DNA from: JAISST01 sp050434145 | GTDB lineage: Bacteria > Fusobacteriota > Fusobacteriia > Fusobacteriales > Fusobacteriaceae | Direction of reading: 5' to 3' | Assembly (NCBI RefSeq): GCF_050434145.1 | Contig: NZ_JBNPVX010000009.1 | Location: 5,838 to 69,837, forward strand | Length of the DNA stretch: 64,000 nucleotides | Shown: piece after piece, positions 34,987-44,163 of the stretch | Layout of the letters: each line of letters opens with the position of its first letter | How positions within the stretch are numbered: the stretch's first letter is position 1 | Program-made: the position numbers and the translations under genes | Notes under the pieces: generated by a model | What the model saw: the letters and a program-made list of their open reading frames with translations, nothing else | The model's database searches: none | Told to the model about the DNA's origin: nothing

Positions 34987-35523
34987 TTAGTAACTTAATC
35001 TGCTCATTTTATCATTCATTACATTTTCATTATTTATATTATTTAATTTATCTCCAATTGCACTAGGTAAATACTCTTTTATTGTAGGAATAAATTTTAT
35101 AAATAACTCATTTGCTTTGCTTTGCCCTATATATTCTTTCACTGGCACTACAAACTCACCTGCGATATTTGCAGCAAGAAGAACAATACTAACTATAAGG
35201 GCACCTCTTCCAAAACCAATTAATCCTCCTAAAATTCTTATAATTGGACTTTTTCTTTCTCCATTAAACACTCTCTGTAAATAATGAACAATAAGTGTTA
35301 TCAACATCCAGCAAATAATAAATACCACAATATAAGCAATAAAATAATAACCACTTTCAATTTTCAGAGATGTTTTTTCAATTACTGTAGGTGTTATTTT
35401 TTTACTTATGAAAAAACTAGCCATTACCCCAAATATTGTCAATACTTCAACAAAAATACCATTTCTAACCCCCAAAAATACTAATATTAGCAAAACTAAA
35501 ATTACAAATATATCTAAATACAT
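34987..35523 (-). CDS. CvpA-family membrane protein
   Basis: A 178-residue protein with four hydrophobic segments and the CvpA landmarks: DIFVILVLLILVFLGVRNG at the N-terminus and GRGALIVSIVLLAA in the fourth helix. Relatives are needed for colicin V export in E. coli and have broader envelope-stress roles. I start at ATG 35523, with GGAGGG upstream; the 25-residue upstream extension in frame overlaps the methyltransferase gene and has no ribosome site. Specific role here unknown. Confidence 0.82.
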   Translation of the reverse strand: MYLDIFVILVLLILVFLGVRNGIFVEVLTIFGVMASFFISKKITPTVIEKTSLKIESGYYFIAYIVVFIICWMLITLIVHYLQRVFNGERKSPIIRILGGLIGFGRGALIVSIVLLAANIAGEFVVPVKEYIGQSKANELFIKFIPTIKEYLPSAIGDKLNNINNENVMNDKMSRLSY

Positions 35524-35537
35524 TTTTATCCCTCCAT

Positions 35538-36713
35538 TTATGAAATTTTTACCCACAAAGCCTTTAAATATAAAGTTTCTGGAATATGTAATATCCATGG
35601 ATGATCTTCAGGTTGATAGTTCACCCCTATTACTTGTAACATTTTTCTGTTATTTGATGCAGCCATTCTTGTTACCTCTATGAGATCTTGTAATGTTATA
35701 TAATAAGAACAAGTAATTACTCCTAAGATTCCATTGTTATCCAAGAGTTTAAAACTTTTATCACACAAGTCATAAAAAAAATCCCGTCCTTTTTTAACAT
35801 CCAATCTTTTTTTTACTATTGTAGGAGGATCTAATGTTATTATATCATATTTTTCATTTCTAGAAACCAAGGTATTTAACATCATTAAAGCATCACCCTC
35901 TTTTATGGAAAACTTACCTGATACCTGATTCAACAGGTAATTCTCATTAGATAAAGAAAGTGCATGAGAATCCTTATCAATTAGTGTAGCAGAAGCTGCC
36001 CCATCTTTCAATGCACGCATTGCAAAACCACCACTACTTGAAAAAACATCTAAAAATTTGGTTTTATTTGTGATATAATTTTTTATAAATTTTCTTGATT
36101 CCCTCTGATCTAAGAAAAATCCTGTCTTTTGTCCGTTCACTATATCTACATTGTATTTCACTCCATTATCTATCATCAATACTTTGTCTGGTATATCTCC
36201 ATAGATAATTCCTTTATTTTGCTCCACTCCTTCAATTACTCTGTTTTCAATATCGCTTCGTTCATAAATTCCTTTAGGTTTATATACTTTTTTTATAGAA
36301 TTTATTATCTCATTCTTAAAATATTCAATCCCAGAATTACGAAATTGCACTGATAGATATTTATCAAAATAATCAATTATCAACCCTGGTATCCCATCTC
36401 CTTCAGAATAAAAGCCTCTAAAACTATTTGTTTCCTCCAAAAGCTTTAGTCTTTTATTATATGCTATTTCTATTTTATTTGTAAAAAATTTTTGATCTAT
36501 TTTCTCATTTTCCAAAGTCAATACCCTAACAACACTGGAAGTATTCAATGTCACATATCCTGTTCCCAATGTCATTCCTTCTATATCCACCAACTCCACA
36601 ATTTCACCATTTACTAAGTTGCCAGGAATATTTTTTATATCATCTAAATATATATTAGGATAAAAATTTAGTACTTTTTTTTCTTTATTTTTTATTAAAC
36701 ATATTTTTTTCAT
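35538..36713 (-). CDS. Class I SAM-dependent rRNA methyltransferase, RlmI-like
   Basis: A 391-residue protein: N-terminal PUA-like domain (about 1-75), a central EEHEE-type domain with FYSEGDGIPGLIIDYF, and a Rossmann methyltransferase domain with QKTGFFLDQRESR, LDVFSSSGGFAM (SAM loop) and TLDPPTI (active site). These match RlmI/YccW, which methylates C1962 of 23S rRNA at C5. The ATG directly follows the TAG of alr, with the ribosome site inside alr. Target site is inferred from the family. Confidence 0.88.
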   Translation of the reverse strand: MKKICLIKNKEKKVLNFYPNIYLDDIKNIPGNLVNGEIVELVDIEGMTLGTGYVTLNTSSVVRVLTLENEKIDQKFFTNKIEIAYNKRLKLLEETNSFRGFYSEGDGIPGLIIDYFDKYLSVQFRNSGIEYFKNEIINSIKKVYKPKGIYERSDIENRVIEGVEQNKGIIYGDIPDKVLMIDNGVKYNVDIVNGQKTGFFLDQRESRKFIKNYITNKTKFLDVFSSSGGFAMRALKDGAASATLIDKDSHALSLSNENYLLNQVSGKFSIKEGDALMMLNTLVSRNEKYDIITLDPPTIVKKRLDVKKGRDFFYDLCDKSFKLLDNNGILGVITCSYYITLQDLIEVTRMAASNNRKMLQVIGVNYQPEDHPWILHIPETLYLKALWVKIS

Positions 36714-37817
36714 CTATTCACTTATCCATCTAAGAGTTTTATAAGCTTTTTTATCTTTTAGATAAACACGATATACTCTGCGTCCTATTCCAGTCAATAT
36801 TTCCCAAGAACATTTAGTTGGTGTCGTTATATCTCGTATTATCTCATCATTATAGACAATAACTTCATCTTCTATAGCCACATTTGATGCAATTGTTGCT
36901 GGTAATTTTACAATACACATGTCCATACATATATTTCCAATCACTGGGCATTTTTCTCCTTTTATAATAAAATACATTTTATTAGAAAAATCTCTGTGCA
37001 ATCCATCAGCATAGCCTACTGCTACTGTTGCAAAAGTCTCTCCTTTTTTCAATGTTGCGGTTCTTCCATATGAAATAGCTCTTTCTTCTACTGCAGTCCT
37101 TTTATATAATACTTTGCTTTTCATTGTAACTACACTTTTAAATCCATCAATCTTCTTTTCACCTAACATTCCATACATACAAATTCCAGGTCTCACTGCA
37201 TTTCCTGATATTTTATCAAAATAACGAGAAATGCCACCACTATTTAATATATGAAAATAGTCGACATTATAATCCTCAAATTTAATAAATTCTTCTATTT
37301 GCCTGATTGTATAATCATTTGACTCTTCAGTTTCAATATCTGCATCACTCAAATGAGAATACATTCCACTAACATATATATTATTTTCCTTACAATATCT
37401 ATATGCTCCATCTATTTCATTAGGTAGAAACCCTAATCTTCCCATGCCAGTGTCGATTTTCAGTTGTACACTCACATTAATATCATGCTCTACTAAAAAT
37501 CTTAAATGTTCCATTGTGCTTATAGTAATGTGAAAATCCTCACCTTTACATTCCAAAAGTTCATCTTCAAATAATGAGCCTAATATTAAGATTTTAGATT
37601 TTATGCTATTCTTCCTTAATTCTTGAGCTTCTTCCAAAGTTGCTACTCCAAAGAAACTTATACCATTTTTTTCAAGAATCTTTGACATTTCCACTGCTCC
37701 AAGTCCATAACAATTTGCCTTAATAACACTTATTACTTCCTTATTAGGAGACAATCTTTTGATTTGAGATATATTATGTAACAAATTATCTACATCTATT
37801 TCTACCCATACTCTCAT
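36714..37817 (-). CDS. alr: Alanine racemase
   Basis: Alr makes D-alanine for peptidoglycan. The 367-residue PLP enzyme has the cofactor Lys K33 in VIKANCYGLGA, the LKIDTGMGRLGF segment, and the catalytic Tyr in AISYGRTATL in the C-terminal beta domain. Normal length. It is 73 bp downstream of secF with AAGGAG 12 bases before the ATG. Confidence 0.95.
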   Translation of the reverse strand: MRVWVEIDVDNLLHNISQIKRLSPNKEVISVIKANCYGLGAVEMSKILEKNGISFFGVATLEEAQELRKNSIKSKILILGSLFEDELLECKGEDFHITISTMEHLRFLVEHDINVSVQLKIDTGMGRLGFLPNEIDGAYRYCKENNIYVSGMYSHLSDADIETEESNDYTIRQIEEFIKFEDYNVDYFHILNSGGISRYFDKISGNAVRPGICMYGMLGEKKIDGFKSVVTMKSKVLYKRTAVEERAISYGRTATLKKGETFATVAVGYADGLHRDFSNKMYFIIKGEKCPVIGNICMDMCIVKLPATIASNVAIEDEVIVYNDEIIRDITTPTKCSWEILTGIGRRVYRVYLKDKKAYKTLRWISE

Positions 37818-37890
37818 TTTTGCAATAACTCCTTAATCTTATTCTAGTCTATTAGACTCATTTTCATGTATTATTGTTTAAATTTTTTTA

Positions 37891-38829
37891 TTATACCAAT
37901 ATTTTCTCTTCTTCTTCTTGTTTTTCTTTTTCTTCATCAAAATTTTCCAAAGAACTTCTATTTTTTGAAAGTAAATATATTAATGGTGTTGCTACAAATA
38001 AAGAACTATATGTCCCTGCTGTTACTCCAATCAACAATGTAACTACAAATGTTTTCAAAGAATCCCCACCAAATAATAATAATGCAATTATTGAAAATAA
38101 TGTTGTGATTGATGTATTTATCGATCTTGTAATTACTTGATTGATACTTTCATCCAATGTTTCTTCTATTGTCTTTTTATTTCTTCTTCTTATACGTAAA
38201 TTTTCTCTTATTCTATCAAATATTACTATTGTATCATTTATTGAATAACCTAAAATAGTCAGTATTGCTGCAATAAAAGTACTATTTATTTCATACCCTA
38301 ATATAGATACAATTCCCACTGATATAACAATATCATGAACCAATGCCAATACAGCTCCAATAGCAAATGTAAATTCAAATCTAAAAGTGATATAAATTAT
38401 TATCAAAATCCCACCAATTATCAGAGAATAAATTGCAGAGCTTTTCAACTCTGACCCAATACTAGCTCCCACTTGTTCTTCTCTTTCTACACTATATTCT
38501 CCTAGCTCACCAAGATTAGTAGTTATCGCCTTTTTCTCACTTTCTGTTACTTCCTGAGATCTTATTATTACTATTCCATCATCTGAAATTTGCACTTTTC
38601 TGCTATTAGGATCCATTTTAGGAATATCTTTTACCAATTTATCCAATGTATTATTCACTTTTGATAAAGTTACATCAGAAGCATTTTTGTATTTTATTTG
38701 AAATAAATTTCCGCCAGAAAAATCTATACCAAAATTCAATCCTTTTATCAATAATGATCCTATTGAAAGTATTATAAATACCATTGATAGCAAGAGATAA
38801 TATTTAGTATATTTTATTTTTATATTCAT
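37891..38829 (-). CDS. secF: Protein translocase subunit SecF
   Basis: SecF with SecD uses proton motive force to help complete protein export. The 312-residue protein has six membrane helices, FGIDFSGGNLFQIKY after TM1, and the YSINDTIVIFDRIREN motif in TM4-5. The C-terminus is a Glu-rich cytoplasmic tail. It overlaps the end of secD by one base. Confidence 0.94.
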   Translation of the reverse strand: MNIKIKYTKYYLLLSMVFIILSIGSLLIKGLNFGIDFSGGNLFQIKYKNASDVTLSKVNNTLDKLVKDIPKMDPNSRKVQISDDGIVIIRSQEVTESEKKAITTNLGELGEYSVEREEQVGASIGSELKSSAIYSLIIGGILIIIYITFRFEFTFAIGAVLALVHDIVISVGIVSILGYEINSTFIAAILTILGYSINDTIVIFDRIRENLRIRRRNKKTIEETLDESINQVITRSINTSITTLFSIIALLLFGGDSLKTFVVTLLIGVTAGTYSSLFVATPLIYLLSKNRSSLENFDEEKEKQEEEEKILV

Positions 38830-40082
38830 TATTTCACCCCTTTTGATACTTTTCCATTATTCACAATTTTCACACCAAAAAATTTGGGGTCTTTTAAATT
38901 AAACAGATATACAAAGGTTACCAGCAATATTTTTGTAATACTGATTGCTGTAAGCATAGAAGCCAATACTCCCAATGTTAATGTAACTGCAAAACCTTTT
39001 ACAGATCCTGTCCCAAAAGAAAATAATATAACAGTAATAATCAATGTAGTAATATTGGAGTCAAATATTGCTATAAATCCTTTGCTAAATCCTGCATTAA
39101 TGGCATTAAATATACTATTACCATGTCCTAATTCTTCTTTTATTCTTTCAAAAATAATTACATTGGAATCTACTGCCATTCCTGCTGAAAGGACAAGCCC
39201 TGCTATTCCAGGCAATGTCAATGTGGCATCTATAAAATTTAATGCTCCAAAAGAAACTATCCCATAAATTGTAAGAGCCAAATTAGCAACAAATCCAGGT
39301 AATTTATAAAATATAAACATAAATAACCAAATTAGTCCTATGGCCACTATTCCAGCTTTTTTACTTTGTGCTATTGATTCATCACCCAGTGATGCTCCCA
39401 CTGTTCTTGTTTCAGCAATTTCAGCTTTTATTGGCAGAGCACCAGCATTTAATAATGTCGCTGTGGCTGTCGCTTCTGTCATTGTATAATTTCCTGTAAT
39501 AACCCCACTTCCACCTGATATTTCAGTCTGAATCACAGGAGCTGTTTGTACAACCCCATCAAGAGTTATTGCTAACTTTTTACCAATATTATTTTTTGTG
39601 ATTTCAGCAAATTTTACTGCTCCATCTGGAGTCATTTCAAAATGTATTTGTGGTTTTCCTAATTGATCATGAGAAACCCCTGCTTTTGATAAAGCGCTTC
39701 CAGTTAATAATGTCTCTCCCAAAGTTCCGTCTGAATTTTCAATCTTAAACTCTAACAATGCTGTCTTCCCTATCATATTAACTGCTTCTTCAACATTGGA
39801 AATCCCTGGTAGTTCTACTATTATTCTTCTTTCACCAGATCTTTGAATTTGGGCTTCTGCTACCCCTATTCCATTGACACGACGATTCAAAACTTCTACC
39901 AATCTTGTCATATCATCATCAGTTATTTTTTTCCCATTTGTTTCTTCCTCTGCTTCTAACACAACATAAACTCCACCTTTCAAGTCTAATCCAAGTTTTG
40001 TTGGTTTGAACAAAATCAACCATAACCCACCTGCTACTACTAATAATACAAAAAGTAGTTTTAACAACAAGTTTTTCATCAT
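38829..40082 (-). CDS. secD: Protein translocase subunit SecD
   Basis: A 417-residue SecD: six membrane helices, the GLDLKGGVYVVLE motif after TM1, and AGMAVDSNVIIFERIKEE in TM4. The periplasmic domain is compact (about 35-225), much shorter than the 615-residue E. coli protein, as in many Firmicutes and Fusobacteriota. The ATG at 40079 is better spaced from GGAGG than the one at 40082, so the mature N-terminus may be one residue shorter. It is directly upstream of secF. Confidence 0.94.
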   Translation of the reverse strand: MMKNLLLKLLFVLLVVAGGLWLILFKPTKLGLDLKGGVYVVLEAEEETNGKKITDDDMTRLVEVLNRRVNGIGVAEAQIQRSGERRIIVELPGISNVEEAVNMIGKTALLEFKIENSDGTLGETLLTGSALSKAGVSHDQLGKPQIHFEMTPDGAVKFAEITKNNIGKKLAITLDGVVQTAPVIQTEISGGSGVITGNYTMTEATATATLLNAGALPIKAEIAETRTVGASLGDESIAQSKKAGIVAIGLIWLFMFIFYKLPGFVANLALTIYGIVSFGALNFIDATLTLPGIAGLVLSAGMAVDSNVIIFERIKEELGHGNSIFNAINAGFSKGFIAIFDSNITTLIITVILFSFGTGSVKGFAVTLTLGVLASMLTAISITKILLVTFVYLFNLKDPKFFGVKIVNNGKVSKGVK

Positions 40083-40102
40083 TCTCCTCCAATTTTATGT
40101 TA

Positions 40103-40531
40103 TTATAACTTTTTATTTTTTTCTATGTCCAAAAAATTCTGAAGTATCAATGCTGCAGCTACTTTATCTACAACTTTTCTTTTTTCTATTGCCCCTTTCT
40201 TATTCATATCACTTAAAAGTCTGTCTGCTTCTATAGTTGTGTACCTTTCATCTACTTCAATTATTTCAGCATCTGGCATTTCTTTCAATAATTTTTTTAT
40301 GAATTCTCTTACCTTTTCTGCCTGTCTTTTTTCAGTACCATCTAGACTTTTTGGAATTCCTATTACTATTGACTTGGTTACATTACTCTCACAAATTTCT
40401 CTAATTCTCTTTATTGCTTTTATTTTTCTTCTATCTATGACTTCCAATGGTGTAACAGTTATTCCCAAAATATCAGATTTTGCTACTCCTATTCTTACAT
40501 CACCTACATCCAACGCGATATATTTTTTCAT
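40103..40531 (-). CDS. ruvX: Putative pre-16S rRNA nuclease (YqgF/RuvX family)
   Basis: A 142-residue RNase H-fold protein. It has ALDVGDVRIGVAKSD at the N-terminus with the catalytic Asp, GIPKSLDGTEKRQAE, and VDERYTTIEA with the second acidic site. YqgF trims the 5' end of 16S rRNA in E. coli; it was first proposed as a Holliday junction resolvase. It lies 12 bp after alaS, an order seen in many bacteria, and 20 bp before secD. Confidence 0.92.
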   Translation of the reverse strand: MKKYIALDVGDVRIGVAKSDILGITVTPLEVIDRRKIKAIKRIREICESNVTKSIVIGIPKSLDGTEKRQAEKVREFIKKLLKEMPDAEIIEVDERYTTIEADRLLSDMNKKGAIEKRKVVDKVAAALILQNFLDIEKNKKL

Positions 40532-40543
40532 TTTTACCTCAGA

Positions 40544-43147
40544 TTATTTTAATAACATCTCCAACATGTTACGTATTTTTTCAATCGCTTCATCTATTTT
40601 TTCAATATCTTTTCCACCTGCCTGTGCAAAGTCAGGTCTTCCGCCACCATTTCCACCTGCTATTTTTGCAGCTTCCCTTACTAAATCTCCAGCTTTAATT
40701 TTTGATACAAGATCATTGGTTACGCCCACTGCAAATATCAATTTATCTCCTATTGACGATAATATGCTCACAGAACTTGGATATTTCACCTTAATAGTAT
40801 CTATAATATTTCGAAGTTCTTCTGGCTTTTTATCTTTATAATTTAGAAAAATAACTTTATTACCATTTATATTTTCTACTTTCAAGTCTGATACATTAGT
40901 TTCAAATGTCAAAAGTTTATTTTTCAATTGAGCAATTTCTTTTTCGTTTGATTTAAGTTTGGTCATCATTTCTTCCAGACGTATTTTGGTAGTAAAAAAA
41001 TCTGCTTTTATTGTCTTACCTATTTCAACTAGCAATCTTCTCTTGACTGCCATATCATTATAGGCATTAAGACTTGTTAACGCCTCTATTCTTCGGACAC
41101 CTGCAGCTATTCCACTTTCACTGTCTATTCTTAGGACTCCTATTTTTCCTATATTATCTATATGAGTTCCTCCACAAAGTTCCATGGAAAAATCCCCAAT
41201 GCTAACAACTCTTACTACATCACCATACTTATCTTCAAATAATGCTTCTGCTCCTCTTTTCTGAGCTTCTGCCAAAGGCAAGAATTCTACCTTTACATCT
41301 GATCCTTGTGCAATTTTTATGTTCACAAGTAACTCGACTTTTTCTAATTCATCATCTGTTATAGCTTGGTAATGACTAAAGTCAAATCTCAATCTTTCTC
41401 TATCAACATAAGAACCAGCTTGATGTACATGATTCCCCAATACTACTTTTAATGCTCTGTGTAATAGATGTGTTGCTGTATGATTTTTGGCTATAGCCAA
41501 TCTTTCCATTTCATCTACTTCCAACAAATATTCTTCCAGTTCAATGGGATCACCACTTACTTTTTCAACTATATGAATAAATAAGCCTTTCTGCCTTTTT
41601 ACATCTTTTACTAATCCAGTAAAATTTTTTCCACTTATTTTACCTACATCTCCACATTGTCCACCTGACTCACCATAGAATGGTGTGTTATCAAAAATCA
41701 TCAAATATTCTTTTTCACCAATCACTTCAAAATACAGTAATTTTCCTGTATCTTCCAACCTGTCATATCCAGTAAAATTAGTAACACCATATTGATCATA
41801 TAATCTTTCTATTAGTTCATTTTGCCCTTTTTCCATGACAACTTCTCTAGCAGATCTTGCTTTTTCTTTTTGCTCATTCATTTTTTCTTGAAACTCTTCT
41901 CTAGAAACTTCGATATCATTTTCACTGCATATTTCTTCTGTTAATTCAAATGGAAAACCATATGTATCATATAATTTGAAAGTTGCTTCAGCAGGTAACT
42001 TTTTACCATCATTTTCTTTTAATAATGTCAATACCTGATTTACTAAATGCATTCCTTGATCCAAAGTCTTAGAAAATTTTTCTTCTTCTATTTTTGTAAT
42101 TTTTTTAATATGACTACAATTCTCTACTAGTTCTGGATACGATTCTTTCATCATTTCAACTACTTTGTCTATCATTTTATATAAAAACAATTCTTTCTGT
42201 CCTAATAATCTTCCATGCCTTACTGCTCTTCTCAATATCCGTCTTAATACATATCCTCTTCCTTCATTGGAAGGGATTACCCCATCATTTATCATAAATG
42301 TAACTGCTCTCGAATGATCTGTAATAACTTTTAAAGAATATTTATTTTTTTCACTTGCATTGTATGATGAATTTGTCAATACTTCTGCTGTTTTTATAAG
42401 TGGATATAATAGATCTGTCTCAAAATTATTAGCTTTACCTTGTACAACTGCTACTATTCTTTCCAAACCAGCTCCAGTATCAATATTTTTTTTGGGCAAT
42501 GGTTGCAGCGTTCCATCCTCTAGCCTATTCCATTCTGTAAATACAAGATTCCATATTTCTATAAATCTATCATCTGTATTAGGATCACCCAATTTTGAAT
42601 TTTCATCTCCGCCAAATGAAATCCCCAAATCCACATATATTTCTGAACATGGACCACATGACCCAGTGGGACCTGCAGACCACCAGTTATCTTCCTCGCC
42701 AAATCTAACTATTTTTTCTTTGGGAAAGTTACACTCTTCTACCCAAATTTTTTCTGCTTCATCATCCGTTGTAAAAACGCTTACCCATAGTCTTTTTTCT
42801 TCTAGCCCCAATACTTTTGTCACAAATTCATATGACCAAGTTATTGCTTCTTTTTTAAAATAATCACCAAAAGAAAAATTGCCTAACATTTCAAAAAAAG
42901 TGTGATGTCTTGCAGTCTTTCCAACATTTTCCAAATCATTTGTTCTTATGCACTTTTGGTATGTAGTAATTCTTGGTGCTGGTGCTTCTTTTTGACCAAG
43001 AAAATATGGTTTGAATGGTACCATTCCTGCCACTGTCAAAAGTAATGTTGGGTCATCTGGAATCAATGATGCACTCTCAAAATGTTTATGTCCCTTACTT
43101 TCAAAAAATTCTATAAATTTACTTCTTATCTCATTTCCTGTTAACAA
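40544..43147 (-). CDS. alaS: Alanyl-tRNA synthetase
   Basis: An 867-residue enzyme that charges tRNA-Ala. The N-terminal class II core includes FFEMLGNFSFGDYFKKEAI and GAGLERI; the editing domain has HTATHLLHRAL and CGGTH zinc residues; the C-terminal domain ends in GGNGGGRPDFAQAGG (DHHA1 type). The start is a TTG with GGGAGG six bases upstream. The 215-bp gap to lptB is almost filled by repeat copy 3. No T-box sequence was found there. Confidence 0.96.
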   Translation of the reverse strand: MLTGNEIRSKFIEFFESKGHKHFESASLIPDDPTLLLTVAGMVPFKPYFLGQKEAPAPRITTYQKCIRTNDLENVGKTARHHTFFEMLGNFSFGDYFKKEAITWSYEFVTKVLGLEEKRLWVSVFTTDDEAEKIWVEECNFPKEKIVRFGEEDNWWSAGPTGSCGPCSEIYVDLGISFGGDENSKLGDPNTDDRFIEIWNLVFTEWNRLEDGTLQPLPKKNIDTGAGLERIVAVVQGKANNFETDLLYPLIKTAEVLTNSSYNASEKNKYSLKVITDHSRAVTFMINDGVIPSNEGRGYVLRRILRRAVRHGRLLGQKELFLYKMIDKVVEMMKESYPELVENCSHIKKITKIEEEKFSKTLDQGMHLVNQVLTLLKENDGKKLPAEATFKLYDTYGFPFELTEEICSENDIEVSREEFQEKMNEQKEKARSAREVVMEKGQNELIERLYDQYGVTNFTGYDRLEDTGKLLYFEVIGEKEYLMIFDNTPFYGESGGQCGDVGKISGKNFTGLVKDVKRQKGLFIHIVEKVSGDPIELEEYLLEVDEMERLAIAKNHTATHLLHRALKVVLGNHVHQAGSYVDRERLRFDFSHYQAITDDELEKVELLVNIKIAQGSDVKVEFLPLAEAQKRGAEALFEDKYGDVVRVVSIGDFSMELCGGTHIDNIGKIGVLRIDSESGIAAGVRRIEALTSLNAYNDMAVKRRLLVEIGKTIKADFFTTKIRLEEMMTKLKSNEKEIAQLKNKLLTFETNVSDLKVENINGNKVIFLNYKDKKPEELRNIIDTIKVKYPSSVSILSSIGDKLIFAVGVTNDLVSKIKAGDLVREAAKIAGGNGGGRPDFAQAGGKDIEKIDEAIEKIRNMLEMLLK

Positions 43148-43176
43148 TTGAATCCTCCCTAATCATCATATACTTT

Positions 43177-43348
43177 AAGCTATTGCAAAATAATTTTTAC
43201 TTGCAAAATTTGCACTTTTATTATTCTTTTGATTCTTCTTTTCCTCCAGACTCGATATGCTCGGATGCTGTTGAAAGTTGAAAGATTTATTTATATAAAA
43301 ATTTTTTGTAAAAATAATAAAGAAAACTTTGTATTTCGCAACTACCTA
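43177..43348. repeat. Dispersed repeat copy 3 (short form)
   Basis: A 172-bp copy with left end AAGCTATTGCAAAATAATTT and right end ATTTCGCAACTACCTA. It shares GATTTATTTATATAAnAATTTTT and AAAGAAAACTTT with copy 4, and TTTGCACTTTTATTnTTCTTTT with copy 4. It lacks the palindromic core of the long copies. It ends 14 bp from the lptB stop and begins 29 bp before the alaS start. Confidence 0.75.
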
Positions 43349-43362
43349 TATCATATACTTTT

Positions 43363-44085
43363 TTATAATTTAAACTTTTCGCCTAGATATATCTTTCTGG
43401 CGGCTTCATTATTCACTATTTCTCTAGGACTTCCACTCACTAAAATCTTGCCTTGTGCCATTATATAAGCTTTTTCTGTAATCATCAATGTTTCTCTTAC
43501 ATTATGGTCTGTTATTAATATTCCCAGTCCTATTTTTTTTAGATATCTCACTATTTCTTGGATATCTTCCACAGCTATTGGATCTACTCCAGCAAATGGT
43601 TCATCCAATAATATAAAACTAGGATTATTCGCAATAGTTCTGGCTATTTCTATACGCCGTCTCTCTCCACCTGATAGAGAATAACCTAGAGATTTTCTGA
43701 CATGGGTCAGCTTAAACTCTTCCAACAATTTTTCCATTATTTCCTTTTTTCCTTTTTCTGAAACAGATTTCATTTCTAAGACTGCTAAAATATTTTCTTC
43801 TACAGTTAGATTTCTAAATACAGAGGGTTCTTGAGCTAGATAGCCTATTCCCAAATTGGCTCGTTTATACATAGGATATTCAGTTATATTTTCATTATCG
43901 CAATATACAGTCCCAGAATCAGGCCTTACTATTCCTGTAACCATATAAAATGTAGTCGTTTTTCCAGCACCATTAGGGCCTAACAAACCAACTATTTCAC
44001 CTTTTTTTACTTCGACATCTACCTTATCTACTACTTTTCTTTTTTTATAACTTTTGGTTAATCCTTGAGCCACCAAACTTCTCAT
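43363..44085 (-). CDS. lptB: LPS export ABC transporter ATPase LptB
   Basis: The ATPase that powers LPS extraction with LptF and LptG. The 240-residue protein has Walker A GPNGAGKTT (about 35-43), signature LSGGERRRIEIARTIA, Walker B FILLDEPFAGVDPIAVEDIQ and the switch His in ITDHNVRETL. The PFAGVDPIAV segment is typical of LptB. It lies downstream of the lptC/A-like gene. Confidence 0.95.
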   Translation of the reverse strand: MRSLVAQGLTKSYKKRKVVDKVDVEVKKGEIVGLLGPNGAGKTTTFYMVTGIVRPDSGTVYCDNENITEYPMYKRANLGIGYLAQEPSVFRNLTVEENILAVLEMKSVSEKGKKEIMEKLLEEFKLTHVRKSLGYSLSGGERRRIEIARTIANNPSFILLDEPFAGVDPIAVEDIQEIVRYLKKIGLGILITDHNVRETLMITEKAYIMAQGKILVSGSPREIVNNEAARKIYLGEKFKL

Positions 44086-44163
44086 AACTTATCTCCTTGC
44101 ATTAGAAAACTTCATTAACTACAAAATTTATTGTTACATGGAAAATTTTGGCCTCATGCAACA

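Noticed and set aside
43148..43362. T-box leader before alaS
   Set aside because: The conserved T-box sequence and a following terminator are absent; the gap is occupied by a copy of the dispersed repeat.
44086..44163. Sixth copy of the dispersed repeat between the lptC/A-like gene and lptB
   Set aside because: Only a short stretch (TTAACTACAAAATTTATTG) resembles the left end of copy 2; no right arm is present, and such AT-rich similarity is expected by chance.
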